This document shows positions 36,132-45,946 of a DNA stretch of 64,000 nt, piece by piece. A program made the translations under genes and the position numbers. The stretch's first letter is position 1. Each line of letters begins with the position of its first letter. Origin of the DNA: Hyphomicrobiales bacterium (GTDB lineage: Bacteria > Pseudomonadota > Alphaproteobacteria > Rhizobiales > Rhizobiaceae); contig UBYX01000003.1 of the NCBI GenBank assembly GCA_900469955.1, positions 372,001 through 436,000 of the forward strand, read 5' to 3'. The notes beneath the pieces were generated by a model. The model worked only from the letters and a program-made list of their open reading frames with translations. It did not search any database and was not told the origin of the DNA.

Positions 36132-37913
36132 TTAGCGAATTCTGGCGCCGGCCTTGATCAGGCCGTCAAGCAGCAGCTTTCCACCGCCCGTGTCGAGCAA
36201 AGGATAGCCGGTGCCCCGAAACGACGTTATCGAAAACCCGTTTTCAACCTTATCAAGCCGTTCCACATACTGGCGGGCGACCTCCAAATTGCCTGCATGA
36301 GCGTGGCTTGAGGCGAGATAGCGCAACAGGCTATTGAAGTTCGGCCGGGAATGTAGCGCATCCTCGCCAGCCGCTATTGCCGCCATATGGTCACCCGCCA
36401 GCCCGGCGCTGATCGATTTCGTCGTGTCGAAGTAATATTTGTGTGGGCTGTATACGCCCAGTTCCTGAACCCATCGTGCCATCGCGCTCGCCTTTTCCGG
36501 TTGTCCGGCATAGCAGTGCAGCATGGCATAGAGGTCCCACCCGATCGGCAAGGCGGGGTTTAGGCGGATCGACTTCTCGAACAGCCCCGCCGCATAATCG
36601 TATTCCCGGAACAGGAACGAATGCACATGTCCGACCAGCGCCAGGGAAACGGAATTGTTCGGATCGAGTTCAAGAGCCTTTCGCGCATAGGCCTGTGCCT
36701 CTTCGATCAGATGCGCATCCAAAGCACTGAAGCGCTGCCCGACCTGGAAGGTGCGGATGAAGGACAGCCAGGCAAATGCGGACGCCCGCGGCTGGTATTG
36801 GATCTGCTCCTGCAGCCGTATCTCCGCTTTTTCAAGATCGCCTCTCGAAAGCCGGAAGATTGCGTTGACCGCATCGATGAAGAGACCATCTCTGGTCATG
36901 CGACTCTCGCTCGCGCTAATCTCCTGAAACAGCGCGAGCTGGTCAACCGCCTGGCTGATCAGTGCCGCCGCGATGCCGTACTCGGCCCGTTCCATTTGGG
37001 TGCGCCCGATCATACGGCTGCCAAGCCATATGATCCGGTTGTCAAGCAGATGCTTGATCGCCAGTTCCACGAACACCATGCCGCCATCGAATGTCAGCCG
37101 CAATTGGAGGCACAGCGGGAGGCCCATCTTTCGATCGGGTTGACCCAGGTGCGGATCGAAGGAAAGATCCGTAATGCCAAGCCCCAGTCCGTCGAAGATC
37201 GCCTTGGCGAGCAGGTTCTGGAACTGCAACGCCGCGATCTGCCCGCCGTCTCCGGCGCCGGTGACAATGGGCGGCTGGAGAGCGACGGTCCACTGAAAAT
37301 TGTCCGGCGAAGGCGGTATGTCCGGATCGTTGATTGCCGCAGCCGAGGGAAAATTTGGTGTGCGCTGGTCGGGCAAACCTGTCAAAGGCAGCAACGCTGA
37401 TTGCGTGCTGACATCCCGGCGAGGCTGCTGCCGTGGTTCGAACACATCATCCACGCGTCCTTCCTCGACACGCCGATACCAGTTCTGTCTTTCAACGGTC
37501 AGCCAATCCTCGAATTCAGGATCACGGATATCTATGCCTTCTAGCAGCTCATCCGTGATCTGATCCGCCAGGCGCTCGCTGCGAAGCATCTCGTCGGTGT
37601 CGAGCGCGATGCGGTCCATATCCAACCACACAGTATTCTTGTCCGCGATGATGAGATCGCGAGACGAACCGAGGGCTTTATGGATATCCAGAAGGGCCTG
37701 CCTCAGGCTCGCAGCCGCCTGATCTTCCGACCGATCGCTCCACAATTTGTCTCTCAACCAGACCCGCGAACGAGATCCCCGCGCAGACAAAGCGAGCATT
37801 GCCAAAATTGCCTGGGCTTTTTGTGATCTGGGTGTGGCAGATCTCCCTTTCGGGTCGACGAGACTGAAAGGGCCGAGCAGGTACATCCGGAACCCTGCAT
37901 GTTTTTCATCCAT
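36132..37913 (-). CDS. SARP-like transcriptional regulator with TPR-like C-terminus
   Basis: About 593 aa when started at the ATG at 37913; the frame is open to 38108 and ATGs at 37922 and further upstream are also possible, none with a good ribosome site. The N-terminus FRMYLLGPFSLVDPKGRSATPRSQKAQAILAMLAL is a winged-helix DNA-binding domain of the OmpR/SARP type, followed by a BTAD-like segment (WLRDKLWSDRSEDQAAASLRQALLDIH). The second half is TPR-like, with AQAYARKALELDPNNSVSLALVGHVH. It stands at the head of the minus-strand cassette and is the likely activator. Similar regulators control antibiotic clusters in actinobacteria. Confidence 0.8.
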   Translation of the reverse strand: MDEKHAGFRMYLLGPFSLVDPKGRSATPRSQKAQAILAMLALSARGSRSRVWLRDKLWSDRSEDQAAASLRQALLDIHKALGSSRDLIIADKNTVWLDMDRIALDTDEMLRSERLADQITDELLEGIDIRDPEFEDWLTVERQNWYRRVEEGRVDDVFEPRQQPRRDVSTQSALLPLTGLPDQRTPNFPSAAAINDPDIPPSPDNFQWTVALQPPIVTGAGDGGQIAALQFQNLLAKAIFDGLGLGITDLSFDPHLGQPDRKMGLPLCLQLRLTFDGGMVFVELAIKHLLDNRIIWLGSRMIGRTQMERAEYGIAAALISQAVDQLALFQEISASESRMTRDGLFIDAVNAIFRLSRGDLEKAEIRLQEQIQYQPRASAFAWLSFIRTFQVGQRFSALDAHLIEEAQAYARKALELDPNNSVSLALVGHVHSFLFREYDYAAGLFEKSIRLNPALPIGWDLYAMLHCYAGQPEKASAMARWVQELGVYSPHKYYFDTTKSISAGLAGDHMAAIAAGEDALHSRPNFNSLLRYLASSHAHAGNLEVARQYVERLDKVENGFSITSFRGTGYPLLDTGGGKLLLDGLIKAGARIR

Positions 37914-38321
37914 GCGATCCATCGGTCCAACTCGTGTTGTGCCCCTCTCGATAATTTCATCGAATCTGGGCTGCCCGTCCGAGAGACAGTCTGACACAAA
38001 AGCCGCCCTTGACAAGAGAGCTACGGGCGTAGCTGTGATTCGGCACTGCATGCCAGCGTTGTGGCCATCGACGAATTGAAGCATGAGAAGCATCCCTGGA
38101 AACCGCAATCTCCCCGTAGCGCGCTGCTGTCAAAGCAGCGTCAAAACAGCGTAAAAATGCAATCCATCGGTCGCATCGATCTGGCGCGCTCCCACTGCAC
38201 CCAAGGAAATTCCTTGTTGATCAACGAAGCTGACCCGGGAGTGCGGCTGTTTTGAGTGTTAGACAGGAGCTACAGCGACGCCGTTCGCGAAGCCTGTGCA
38301 CTGCGCTGTCGGCGGTTGAGT
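37914..38321. promoter_or_regulatory. Region between matR and the SARP-like regulator
   Basis: About 400 bases, part of which (37914-38108) may encode an N-terminal extension of the regulator. No hairpin or operator stands out. Confidence 0.35.
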
Positions 38322-38972
38322 TCATCTTGTCGCCATGCTGGCGACAAGATCGCTGAACCTTTCGCCCTGGATGCCGACATGAGCCCTCAGCAGGCTGCGG
38401 GCCTGATCGACGTCTCCGGCGAAGATAGCAGCCACAATCGCGCTATGCTCTGAAAACGACGTCGACAGACGATTGCGCACGCGCAGCTGAAGCCGCCGGT
38501 AAGGGCGCAGTCGGCGGTGCAATTGCGCGCATTGCTCCTCAAGGAATTCGCTGCGACTCGCCGCGTAGATTGCCTTGTGAAACGCTTCGTTGTCGTAATA
38601 GTAGCCATCGCTGTCGCCGGCTCCGGCCGAAATCTCACAGCGCTTGTGCGCAGCCGTGATTGCGTCACGAGACTCGTCGTTCAAACGGCGCGCCGCCAGC
38701 GAGCCGGCCAAGCCCTCCAGTTCCGCCATCACCTCGAACATCTCGTAGATTCGGTGAGGTCCCGGATCAATGACGATCGCGCCGCGTCGCGGGCGGATAT
38801 CCACCAGGCCAATGGCATTCAGCTGCATCAGCGCCTCGCGCACTGGGGTGCGAGACACCCCAAACCGGTTGGCGAGCATTGTCTCGTCCAACCGCGCCCC
38901 AGGACCATACTCGTTGGAAAGAATGGCATTTTCGATTTCGTCCCGTAACCACCGCCCAACACCTTCGGACAT
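38322..38972 (-). CDS. matR: GntR-family regulator of malonate metabolism
   Basis: 216 aa. Winged helix LDETMLANRFGVSRTPVREALMQLNAIGLVDIRPRRGA at residues about 28-65, then an FCD domain with NEAFHKAIYAASRSEFL and HSAIVAAIFAGDVDQARSLLRAHV. GGAGGCGGAGT precedes the ATG. Divergent to matABC; in Rhizobium leguminosarum bv. trifolii MatR is the malonate-responsive regulator of this operon. The inverted repeat at 39004-39017 lies between them. Confidence 0.9.
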   Translation of the reverse strand: MSEGVGRWLRDEIENAILSNEYGPGARLDETMLANRFGVSRTPVREALMQLNAIGLVDIRPRRGAIVIDPGPHRIYEMFEVMAELEGLAGSLAARRLNDESRDAITAAHKRCEISAGAGDSDGYYYDNEAFHKAIYAASRSEFLEEQCAQLHRRLRPYRRLQLRVRNRLSTSFSEHSAIVAAIFAGDVDQARSLLRAHVGIQGERFSDLVASMATR

Positions 38973-39003
38973 TTACTCCGCCTCCATAATGCAAGAAACG
39001 AAA

Positions 39004-39017
39004 TCTTGTATGCAAGA
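39004..39017. promoter_or_regulatory. Candidate MatR operator
   Basis: TCTTG-TATG-CAAGA, a perfect 5-base inverted repeat, in the matR-matA intergenic region. A half site TGCAAGAA is at 38990-38997. The published MatR site from R. leguminosarum, as I remember it, also starts TCTTGTA. Confidence 0.7.
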
Positions 39018-39130
39018 TCATTGACATTGTGCACGCAATGCCTCAGCTTAAATACCACACCATCACTAAGAACTGAAATTGGAATACTGACGAATGGACG
39101 GTTGTCCATTGCAAACGGAGGAGCACAGGC

Positions 39131-40534
39131 ATGTCCGGGACCTCTTTTTTCAGTGATATGCTGCAAGGCATTACCGAACGCGGTCGCAAACTGCTGTTTT
39201 CCGGATCACGCCCGCCTGCCACCGTCGCCGAGGCTGATCTTGAAACCCTTTGTGAAATGCTGCTGTCGACCCGTGGAGAAGCGTCGGGCATGGCCATCGC
39301 CGCAGAGATTTTGGAGCGCTGGAGCCGCTTCGAGAGCACGGAAGCCCAAAAATTCCTGCAGATGCTTTCCGACAAGTTCGGCGCTGATACGGCTCAGCTA
39401 GACAAAGCTATAGACAGATACCGCAGCGACAGGAGCCCTTCGGCGGTCTTTGCGGTCCACAATGCAGCCGAGCCCCGGCGGCAAGAACTTCTGCGTCGTC
39501 TGAACCTGGCGCCAAACGGCACGGAAAAGCTTGTCCGGATGCGCGAACAGCTCCTTCGCCTCAAAGATCGGCGGGAAGACTTGCGCGCAATCGACACGGA
39601 TTTCGCCCATCTGTTCGGGTCCTGGTTCAACCGCGGCTTCCTTACACTCAGTCCGATCGACTGGTCGACGCCGGCACACATCCTGGAAAAGATCATCAAA
39701 TACGAGGCAGTGCACGAGATCGGAAGTTGGGAAGAACTGCGACGCCGTCTGGCGCCAGCCGATCGACGCTGCTTTGCCTTCTTCCATCCCCGGCTAGTGG
39801 ATGAGCCGCTCGTCTTCGTTGAAGTAGCGCTTACCCGGTCCGTGCCGAGCACGATCGGCGACGTTCTGGACGAGAGCCGGGAGCACATCCCGGCTAATCA
39901 AGCGACGACGGCCGTCTTCTACTCGATCTCCAACTGTCAGGACGGTCTTCGTGGAATATCGTTCGGCAATTTCCTCATCAAGCAGGTCGTCGAAGACCTG
40001 CGACGAGACCTGCCGGGCCTCAAGAACTTCGTCACGCTCTCGCCCGTTCCCGGCCTTGCCTCGTGGCTATCCAAAGCACGCGGCGCGCAAGCCGATCCTT
40101 TGTTGACGGAGGCGGATCGCACCGTGCTGGCGCTGCTGGATGACCCAGCCTGGGCAAATGACGCCGGCAAGGCAAACGAAATCCAGCGCGTCTTGCTTCC
40201 GCTCGCCGCGCACTATTTTCTCGTCGAACGCACGCCGGAAAACCGTCCGGTCGATCCTGTCGCCCGCTTCCACCTGGGCAACGGCGCTCGCCTTGAAAGG
40301 CTGAACTTCCTGGGCGATCGGTCGGCGAAGGCGATGCACCAGGCGCATGGGATGATGGTTAACTACCTGTACAAGCTTGAGGATATCGAGGCCAACCACG
40401 AGGCTCTGGCGCAGCGCGGCGAAGTGACCGCGTCGCCGGCTGTCAGGAATCTGCTCAGCCGGGACCGGGAATTTCGCCGCGGCGCAGTGAACGAACAGGC
40501 TTCGCGTCCGTTCGCGCAGGGCGTGGAACGCTAA
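39131..40534 (+). CDS. matA: Malonyl-CoA decarboxylase
   Basis: 467 aa, as in rhizobial MatA. It converts malonyl-CoA to acetyl-CoA and CO2. The N-terminal helical domain (residues to about 130) is followed by the acetyltransferase-like catalytic domain with ALTRSVPSTIGDVLDE, TAVFYSISNCQDGLRGISFGNFLIKQV, TLSPVPGLASWL and the C-terminal PVARFHLGNGARLERLNFLGD. GGAGGAG precedes the ATG. First gene of matABC; matB follows after 18 bases. Confidence 0.96.
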   Translation: MSGTSFFSDMLQGITERGRKLLFSGSRPPATVAEADLETLCEMLLSTRGEASGMAIAAEILERWSRFESTEAQKFLQMLSDKFGADTAQLDKAIDRYRSDRSPSAVFAVHNAAEPRRQELLRRLNLAPNGTEKLVRMREQLLRLKDRREDLRAIDTDFAHLFGSWFNRGFLTLSPIDWSTPAHILEKIIKYEAVHEIGSWEELRRRLAPADRRCFAFFHPRLVDEPLVFVEVALTRSVPSTIGDVLDESREHIPANQATTAVFYSISNCQDGLRGISFGNFLIKQVVEDLRRDLPGLKNFVTLSPVPGLASWLSKARGAQADPLLTEADRTVLALLDDPAWANDAGKANEIQRVLLPLAAHYFLVERTPENRPVDPVARFHLGNGARLERLNFLGDRSAKAMHQAHGMMVNYLYKLEDIEANHEALAQRGEVTASPAVRNLLSRDREFRRGAVNEQASRPFAQGVER

Positions 40535-40552
40535 GATCGGAGGAGGACGCAC

Positions 40553-42067
40553 ATGAGCAACCACCTATTTGACGCCATTCGAACAGCTGCCCCCGGCGAT
40601 GCACCGTTCATTCGAACCGCGGAAGGCCGGACTTGGACCTATAACAATGCGCTCGCCCTTTCGGGGCGCATTGCCAGTGCGATCGACACGCTTGGCGTCC
40701 GTCCAGGAGACCGAGTTGCCGTCCAGGTGGACAAGAGCGCCGAGGCGCTGATCCTCTACCTTGCTTGCGTGCGCAGCGGTGCGATTTATCTGCCGCTGAA
40801 CACGGCCTATACGCTCGCAGAACTCGACTATTTCTTCGGCAACGCCGAGCCCCGGCTGGTTGTCGTTTCCTCGGTTATGCGGGAAAGCGTCGAGACGATT
40901 GCCAGGCCTCACGGGGCGGTCGTTGAAACGCTCAATGCCGACGGCACCGGCTCCCTTCTCGATCTCGCAAAAGATGAACGCGACGACTTCGTCGATGCCT
41001 CGCGCTCGGCCGATGATCTCGCGGCGATCCTTTATACTTCGGGAACGACAGGGCGTTCCAAGGGAGCGATGTTGACGCACGACAATCTGCTCTCCAATGC
41101 CCTCACCTTGCGCGACTACTGGAGGGTTACCGCTGACGATCGGCTGATCCATGCCTTACCCATCTTCCATACACATGGACTGTTCGTCGCCACCAATGTC
41201 ACGCTGCTCGCCGGCGCCTCAATGTTCCTGCTTCCGAAATTCGACCCGGACGAAATCCTCTCACTGATGCCGAAAGCAACGATGATGATGGGCGTACCGA
41301 CATTTTATGTGCGCCTGCTACACAACCCGCGACTTAACCGCGACACCGCCTCGAACATGCGGCTATTTATTTCCGGCTCGGCTCCGCTGCTCGCCGAAAC
41401 GCATATCGAGTTCAAGAGCCGCACCGGTCACGCGATCCTTGAGCGCTACGGCATGACCGAAACCAACATGAACACCTCCAACCCCTACGAGGGAGAGCGG
41501 ATCGCCGGAACTGTCGGCTTTCCCCTTCCCGGTGTGACCGTACGGGTCACCGATCCCGCGACCGGTACGGAGCTTACCGCAGAAGAAACCGGCATGATCG
41601 AGGTTAAGGGGCCAAATGTCTTCAAGGGCTATTGGCGAATGCCGGAGAAAACCGCCGCGGAATTCACATCCGATGGTTTCTTCATCAGCGGCGATCTCGG
41701 CAAGATCGACGGCCAAGGCTATGTCCACATCGTCGGCCGCAGCAAGGACCTAGTTATCTCCGGCGGATACAACATCTACCCGAAGGAGGTCGAAGGTGAG
41801 ATCGACCAGCTTGACGGTGTCGCCGAGAGCGCAGTGATCGGTGTCCAGCACCCTGATTTCGGCGAAGCCGTCACCGCCATCGTGGTCTGCAAGCCCGATG
41901 CGGTGCTCGATGAAAAGGCGATCCTTGGCGCACTGCAAGACCGCCTGGCGCGCTACAAGCAGCCGAAACGTATCATCTTCGTCGAAGACCTGCCACGCAA
42001 CACGATGGGCAAAGTCCAGAAAAACGTCCTGCGGCAGAAATACTCGGATCTTTACGCGACAACCTGA
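40553..42067 (+). CDS. matB: Malonyl-CoA synthetase
   Basis: 504 aa. An acyl-adenylate-forming enzyme making malonyl-CoA from malonate, CoA and ATP. AMP-binding motif LYTSGTTGRSKGAMLTH near residue 160, ERYGMTETNMNTSNPYEG near residue 300, SGDLGKIDGQGYVHIVGRSKD near residue 380 and the C-terminal catalytic Lys in LPRNTMGKVQKN. GGAGGAGG before the ATG. It supplies the substrate of MatA, so imported malonate is turned into acetyl-CoA. Confidence 0.96.
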   Translation: MSNHLFDAIRTAAPGDAPFIRTAEGRTWTYNNALALSGRIASAIDTLGVRPGDRVAVQVDKSAEALILYLACVRSGAIYLPLNTAYTLAELDYFFGNAEPRLVVVSSVMRESVETIARPHGAVVETLNADGTGSLLDLAKDERDDFVDASRSADDLAAILYTSGTTGRSKGAMLTHDNLLSNALTLRDYWRVTADDRLIHALPIFHTHGLFVATNVTLLAGASMFLLPKFDPDEILSLMPKATMMMGVPTFYVRLLHNPRLNRDTASNMRLFISGSAPLLAETHIEFKSRTGHAILERYGMTETNMNTSNPYEGERIAGTVGFPLPGVTVRVTDPATGTELTAEETGMIEVKGPNVFKGYWRMPEKTAAEFTSDGFFISGDLGKIDGQGYVHIVGRSKDLVISGGYNIYPKEVEGEIDQLDGVAESAVIGVQHPDFGEAVTAIVVCKPDAVLDEKAILGALQDRLARYKQPKRIIFVEDLPRNTMGKVQKNVLRQKYSDLYATT

Positions 42068-42071
42068 ACGG

Positions 42072-42106
42072 ACCGCACGTTCTCCGGGAGGGAGGCGTGC
42101 GGTTTT
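42072..42106 (+). terminator. Hairpin between matB and matC
   Basis: ACCGCACG (42072-42079) and CGTGCGGT (42096-42103) pair perfectly, followed by a short T run. It may reduce, rather than stop, read-through into matC. Confidence 0.6.
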
Positions 42107-42162
42107 CACGATCTGATAGCACGCTAGCTGCCGGCGCTCGACGCGTCGGAGGGAGGGGAACC

Positions 42163-43509
42163 ATGAGCATCGAAATCCTATCAATATTGCTCCTCATCGC
42201 CATGTTTGTCATCGCGACGATCCAGCCGATTAATATGGGAGCGCTGGCCTTTGCCTGCACATTCGTGCTCGGCTCGCTGATCATCGGCATGAAAACCACC
42301 GACATTTTTGCCGGTTTTCCCAGCGACCTCTTCCTGACATTGGTCGCCGTCACCTATCTATTCGCCATCGCCCAAATCAACGGAACAATCGACTGGCTCG
42401 TCGAATGTGCCGTGCGGATGGTGCGGGGCCACGTCGCCTGGATCCCCTGGGTGATGTTCGTCGTCGCCGCCATCATAACCGGGTTTGGTGCGCTCGGGCC
42501 TGCGGCGGTGGCTATTCTCGCTCCGGTGGCGCTGAGCTTTGCCGTTCAATACCACATTCACCCGGTGATGATGGGGCTGATGGTCATCCACGGCGCCCAG
42601 GCCGGCGGCTTCTCGCCGATCAGCGTTTATGGCGGCATCACCAACCAAATCGTCGCTAAAGCCGGCTTGCCTTTTGCTCCGACATCGCTGTTCCTTTCCA
42701 GCTTCTTCTTCAACTTGGCGATCGCAGTGCTTGTCTTCTTCGTCTTCGGTGGAGCGCGAGTCATGAAACAAGCACCGGCTCCCACTGGGCCACTACCGGA
42801 TTTGCATCCCGAGGGGGTGTCGGCCTCGATCAGGGGTCATGGCGGCACGCCGGCAAAGCCGATCAGGGAGCACGCCTACGGAACGGAAGGCGACACCGCT
42901 CAGGCATTGCGCCTCACTCCGGAAAAGATCTTCACCTTGATCGGCTTGACGGCGCTTGGTATCGGCGCCCTGGTCTTCAAGTTCAATGTCGGCCTGGTCG
43001 CGATCACCGTCGCCGTCGCGCTCGCCCTCATCTCACCTAAAACCCAGAAGGCAGCGGTCGACAAGGTAAGCTGGTCGACCGTGCTTTTGATTGCCGGCAT
43101 CATTACATATGTCGGCGTCCTGGAAAAAGCCGGGACCGTCAACTATGTCGCCAACGGCATCTCCAGCCTCGGCATGCCGCTGCTGGTCGCGCTGCTGCTT
43201 TGCTTCACGGGTGCCATCGTTTCCGCCTTCGCCTCGTCCACGGCACTGCTCGGCGCCATCATCCCACTTGCTGTTCCCTTCCTCCTGCAGGGCCACATCA
43301 GCGCCGTTGGGGTCGTCGCGGCGATCGCGATCTCGACGACGATCGTGGATACCAGCCCGTTTTCCACCAACGGCGCCCTTGTCGTTGCCAATGCACCGGA
43401 CGAACAGCGAGAGCAGGTATTGCGGCAGCTGCTGATCTACAGCGCGCTGATCGCGATCATTGGACCGGTCATCGCCTGGCTGGTCTTCGTCGTGCCCGGT
43501 CTCGTCTGA
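42163..43509 (+). CDS. matC: Dicarboxylate (malonate) carrier
   Basis: 448 aa from the ATG at 42163, which follows GGAGGGAGGGG; the frame is open from 42097 but the earlier part looks non-coding. About eleven hydrophobic segments. ALGPAAVAILAPVALSFAV and IHGAQAGGFSPISVYGGITNQIV resemble the MatC N-terminal domain of dicarboxylate carriers, and DTSPFSTNGALVVANA matches the C-terminal half. It imports malonate for MatB and MatA. Confidence 0.93.
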   Translation: MSIEILSILLLIAMFVIATIQPINMGALAFACTFVLGSLIIGMKTTDIFAGFPSDLFLTLVAVTYLFAIAQINGTIDWLVECAVRMVRGHVAWIPWVMFVVAAIITGFGALGPAAVAILAPVALSFAVQYHIHPVMMGLMVIHGAQAGGFSPISVYGGITNQIVAKAGLPFAPTSLFLSSFFFNLAIAVLVFFVFGGARVMKQAPAPTGPLPDLHPEGVSASIRGHGGTPAKPIREHAYGTEGDTAQALRLTPEKIFTLIGLTALGIGALVFKFNVGLVAITVAVALALISPKTQKAAVDKVSWSTVLLIAGIITYVGVLEKAGTVNYVANGISSLGMPLLVALLLCFTGAIVSAFASSTALLGAIIPLAVPFLLQGHISAVGVVAAIAISTTIVDTSPFSTNGALVVANAPDEQREQVLRQLLIYSALIAIIGPVIAWLVFVVPGLV

Positions 43510-43891
43510 CGAAAGGACGGGCACCCGACGCTACCTTCCTTCTCAAAGACTGCGCCTTGCCCCGCTGCCACGTATTGGTCTCACCTAGCCAGAACGCTGC
43601 CGTTCCCGAACTGCGAGCCGGCGGCAACATAGACAAGTCAGCGAGCTGGAGCTCATTGACGCCAAAGAGCTACGTTCTCGTGCACACAGAAGCCTGCCGT
43701 AGAACCGTGGTCCAGGCTCAGGCAGATGGACGACGATTCGTCCTTCTTCACCTGCGCTTGTACAGCGAACATGGCATGGCAAAAGGTCCTATTTACCGCC
43801 AAGAGCAATCGGACATAGGTCCGAGTGAGGAACTTTTTCCTCACCAGGATCTTGATATCCCGAACTTCAGGCACGTTCGGGAGAATTCTTC
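43510..43891. promoter_or_regulatory. Region between matC and the BclA-like transporter
   Basis: 382 bases with no supported gene. GTGAGGAA (43825-43832) and TTCCTCAC (43837-43844) form a perfect 8-base stem with a 4-base loop, 48 bases before the next start codon; it could be a leader hairpin. Confidence 0.4.
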
Positions 43892-45760
43892 ATGGATGAA
43901 CAATTTACTCCTGAGGAGGCCGAACGTGCTCGTAAAAGCTTCCTTCTGAAGCGTTTCTGGATCAGCGCTCGCGGCTTCTGGGGCACGAATGGTGATCGGC
44001 TCGCTTGGTTATGCACAGTAGCCATTCTGGCACTAATCGGCATCAACGTGGGTTTCCAGTACGCGACGAATGTGTGGAACCGCGAGGTGTTCGATGCAAT
44101 CGAGCAACGTAACGCTTCTACGGTCTATCGCTTGGCGACCATATTTCCGCTCCTGGTTTTGGGAGCCGTTGCTGTCGTGACGAGCCAAGTCTTCGTCCGC
44201 ATGATGGTTCAGCGGCGCTGGCGTTCGTGGCTGACTAAAACATTGATCGCCCGCTGGTTGGACCATGGACGCTACTACCAACTCAACCTCATTGATGGCG
44301 ATCATCAGAACCCAGAGGCGCGCATCTCCGAAGACATGCGCATCGCCACCGAGTCGCCGGTAGACTTCGTCTCTGGCGTTCTGGCTGCGTTTTTGTCGGC
44401 TTCGACATTCATTCTGGTCCTCTGGAATATCGGCGGTGCTCTCACTCTTCCGCTCGGCGGACGCACCATAACCATACCGGGGTTCCTTGTATTCGCAGCG
44501 GTCCTTTACGCCGTCATTGCATCCGGTTCGATCGCACTGATCGCCCGAAACTTCGTTAAAGTCTCAGAAGTGAAGAACCAGGTTGAAGCCGAGTTTCGCT
44601 ACGCCTTGACGCGCGTGCGTGAGAACGGCGAAAGCATCGCGCTATTGGGTGGTGAAGAAGAGGAGCGCGACGGGCTTCAACGCGTGTTCAGGGACGTGCG
44701 GCGCCAGTGGCGGCTTCTCTCGCATCAGTACATGCGCACCACGCTCGTCTCCCACGGGTCACTTTTGATTGCGCCTGTTGTGCCGCTACTTCTGTGCGCA
44801 CCGAAATTCCTTGCCGGAGAAATGTCCCTGGGCGAGGTGATGCAAGCAGCGTCCGCGTTCACAATCGTCCAGACGGCTTTTGGCTGGCTCGTCGACAACT
44901 ATCCTCGGCTTGCAGATTGGAATGCGTGCGCGCGGCGCGTTGCCTCCTTGATGGTGTCGCTCGATGGTCTGGAGCGGGCCGAGGAGATCGAGACGGTCGG
45001 CCGAATCACGCGCGGCGACACTGGCGGCGATGTAGTGCTCAGTCTCAACAACCTGTCCGTTTCGCTCGGCGATGGTACGGCGGTCGTCAAAGAAACGGAG
45101 GTCGATATCGAGGCCGGCGAGCGGGTGCTGGTGGCGGGAGAGTCTGGATCAGGCAAGAGCACGCTAGTCCGAGCAATTGCCGGTCTTTGGCCTTGGGGTG
45201 ATGGCAGCGTTCACTTCCGGTCCGGCAGTAGCATCTTCATGCTCCCGCAAAAACCCTATGTCCCCTCAGGAACATTGCGTCGTGCGGTGGCCTATCCGCA
45301 TTCGGCGGGAGATTGGACCGCCGAGGAGCTACAATCAGCCCTGACAAAGGTTGGGTTGGGTAAGTTGAGCGACCAGATCGAGGAGGAAGCGCCTTGGGAC
45401 CACACCCTATCTGGAGGTGAGAAACAGCGCTTGGCATTCGCACGTCTTCTATTGGACAAACCAGACATCGTGATCATGGACGAGGCAACCTCTGCTCTGG
45501 ATGAGAAGAGCCAGGAACAGATTATGCAAATGCTGACAAAAGAGATGCCGAAGGTGACGATCGTCAGTGTTGGCCACCGCGCGGAACTGGAAGCCTTTCA
45601 CAGCCGAAAGATTACGCTGGAACGGCGCGAAGGTGGCGCACGTTTGGTAAGTGATGTCGATCTACCACCCAAACCAAAGAAGCCCAACATGCTGTCTCGG
45701 CTGGCGCAACGCTCAGTCAGGCGGACCGAATTCAAAGACAAGCGCGAGGTTCGCAGCTAA
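43892..45760 (+). CDS. SbmA/BacA-type ABC transporter with fused ATPase (BclA/YddA-like)
   Basis: 622 aa. The N-terminal half holds about six transmembrane helices of the SbmA/BacA type (ABC_membrane_2), with WRSWLTKTLIARWLDHGRYYQL and NPEARISEDMRIATESPVDF. The C-terminal ATPase has Walker A GESGSGKST near residue 417, signature LSGGEKQRLAFARLL near 506 and Walker B PDIVIMDEATSALDEKS near 525. Relatives such as BclA and Rv1819c move peptides, bleomycin or cobalamin; in legume symbionts BacA and BclA protect against host NCR peptides. GGGAG precedes the ATG. Substrate is inferred from the family only. Confidence 0.88.
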   Translation: MDEQFTPEEAERARKSFLLKRFWISARGFWGTNGDRLAWLCTVAILALIGINVGFQYATNVWNREVFDAIEQRNASTVYRLATIFPLLVLGAVAVVTSQVFVRMMVQRRWRSWLTKTLIARWLDHGRYYQLNLIDGDHQNPEARISEDMRIATESPVDFVSGVLAAFLSASTFILVLWNIGGALTLPLGGRTITIPGFLVFAAVLYAVIASGSIALIARNFVKVSEVKNQVEAEFRYALTRVRENGESIALLGGEEEERDGLQRVFRDVRRQWRLLSHQYMRTTLVSHGSLLIAPVVPLLLCAPKFLAGEMSLGEVMQAASAFTIVQTAFGWLVDNYPRLADWNACARRVASLMVSLDGLERAEEIETVGRITRGDTGGDVVLSLNNLSVSLGDGTAVVKETEVDIEAGERVLVAGESGSGKSTLVRAIAGLWPWGDGSVHFRSGSSIFMLPQKPYVPSGTLRRAVAYPHSAGDWTAEELQSALTKVGLGKLSDQIEEEAPWDHTLSGGEKQRLAFARLLLDKPDIVIMDEATSALDEKSQEQIMQMLTKEMPKVTIVSVGHRAELEAFHSRKITLERREGGARLVSDVDLPPKPKKPNMLSRLAQRSVRRTEFKDKREVRS

Positions 45761-45946
45761 GGGTCCGGCAGAATGGACCGCCGAGTTGCAGGCCTAGCAC
45801 TACGGAAAGACCTTGAAGTAATCGACCTGCATTTCCGTCGGTCTGTCTTCAGCGTTTTATGAGCGCGTTAATCGCCATCTGCGGCCCTTCCCGTTCTCAT
45901 GTCGACTACTGGCTTGCCTTTCAAGAAGGGCAGGCAACGGCTGTCA

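Noticed and set aside
43200..43949. 249-codon plus-strand open frame running past matC
   Set aside because: Overlaps the well-supported matC and the start of the BclA-like gene in another frame, with an Arg/His-rich shadow composition.
45900..45946. Possible terminator after nadE
   Set aside because: TTGCCT...AGGCAA pairs only imperfectly and lacks a T run on the minus strand.
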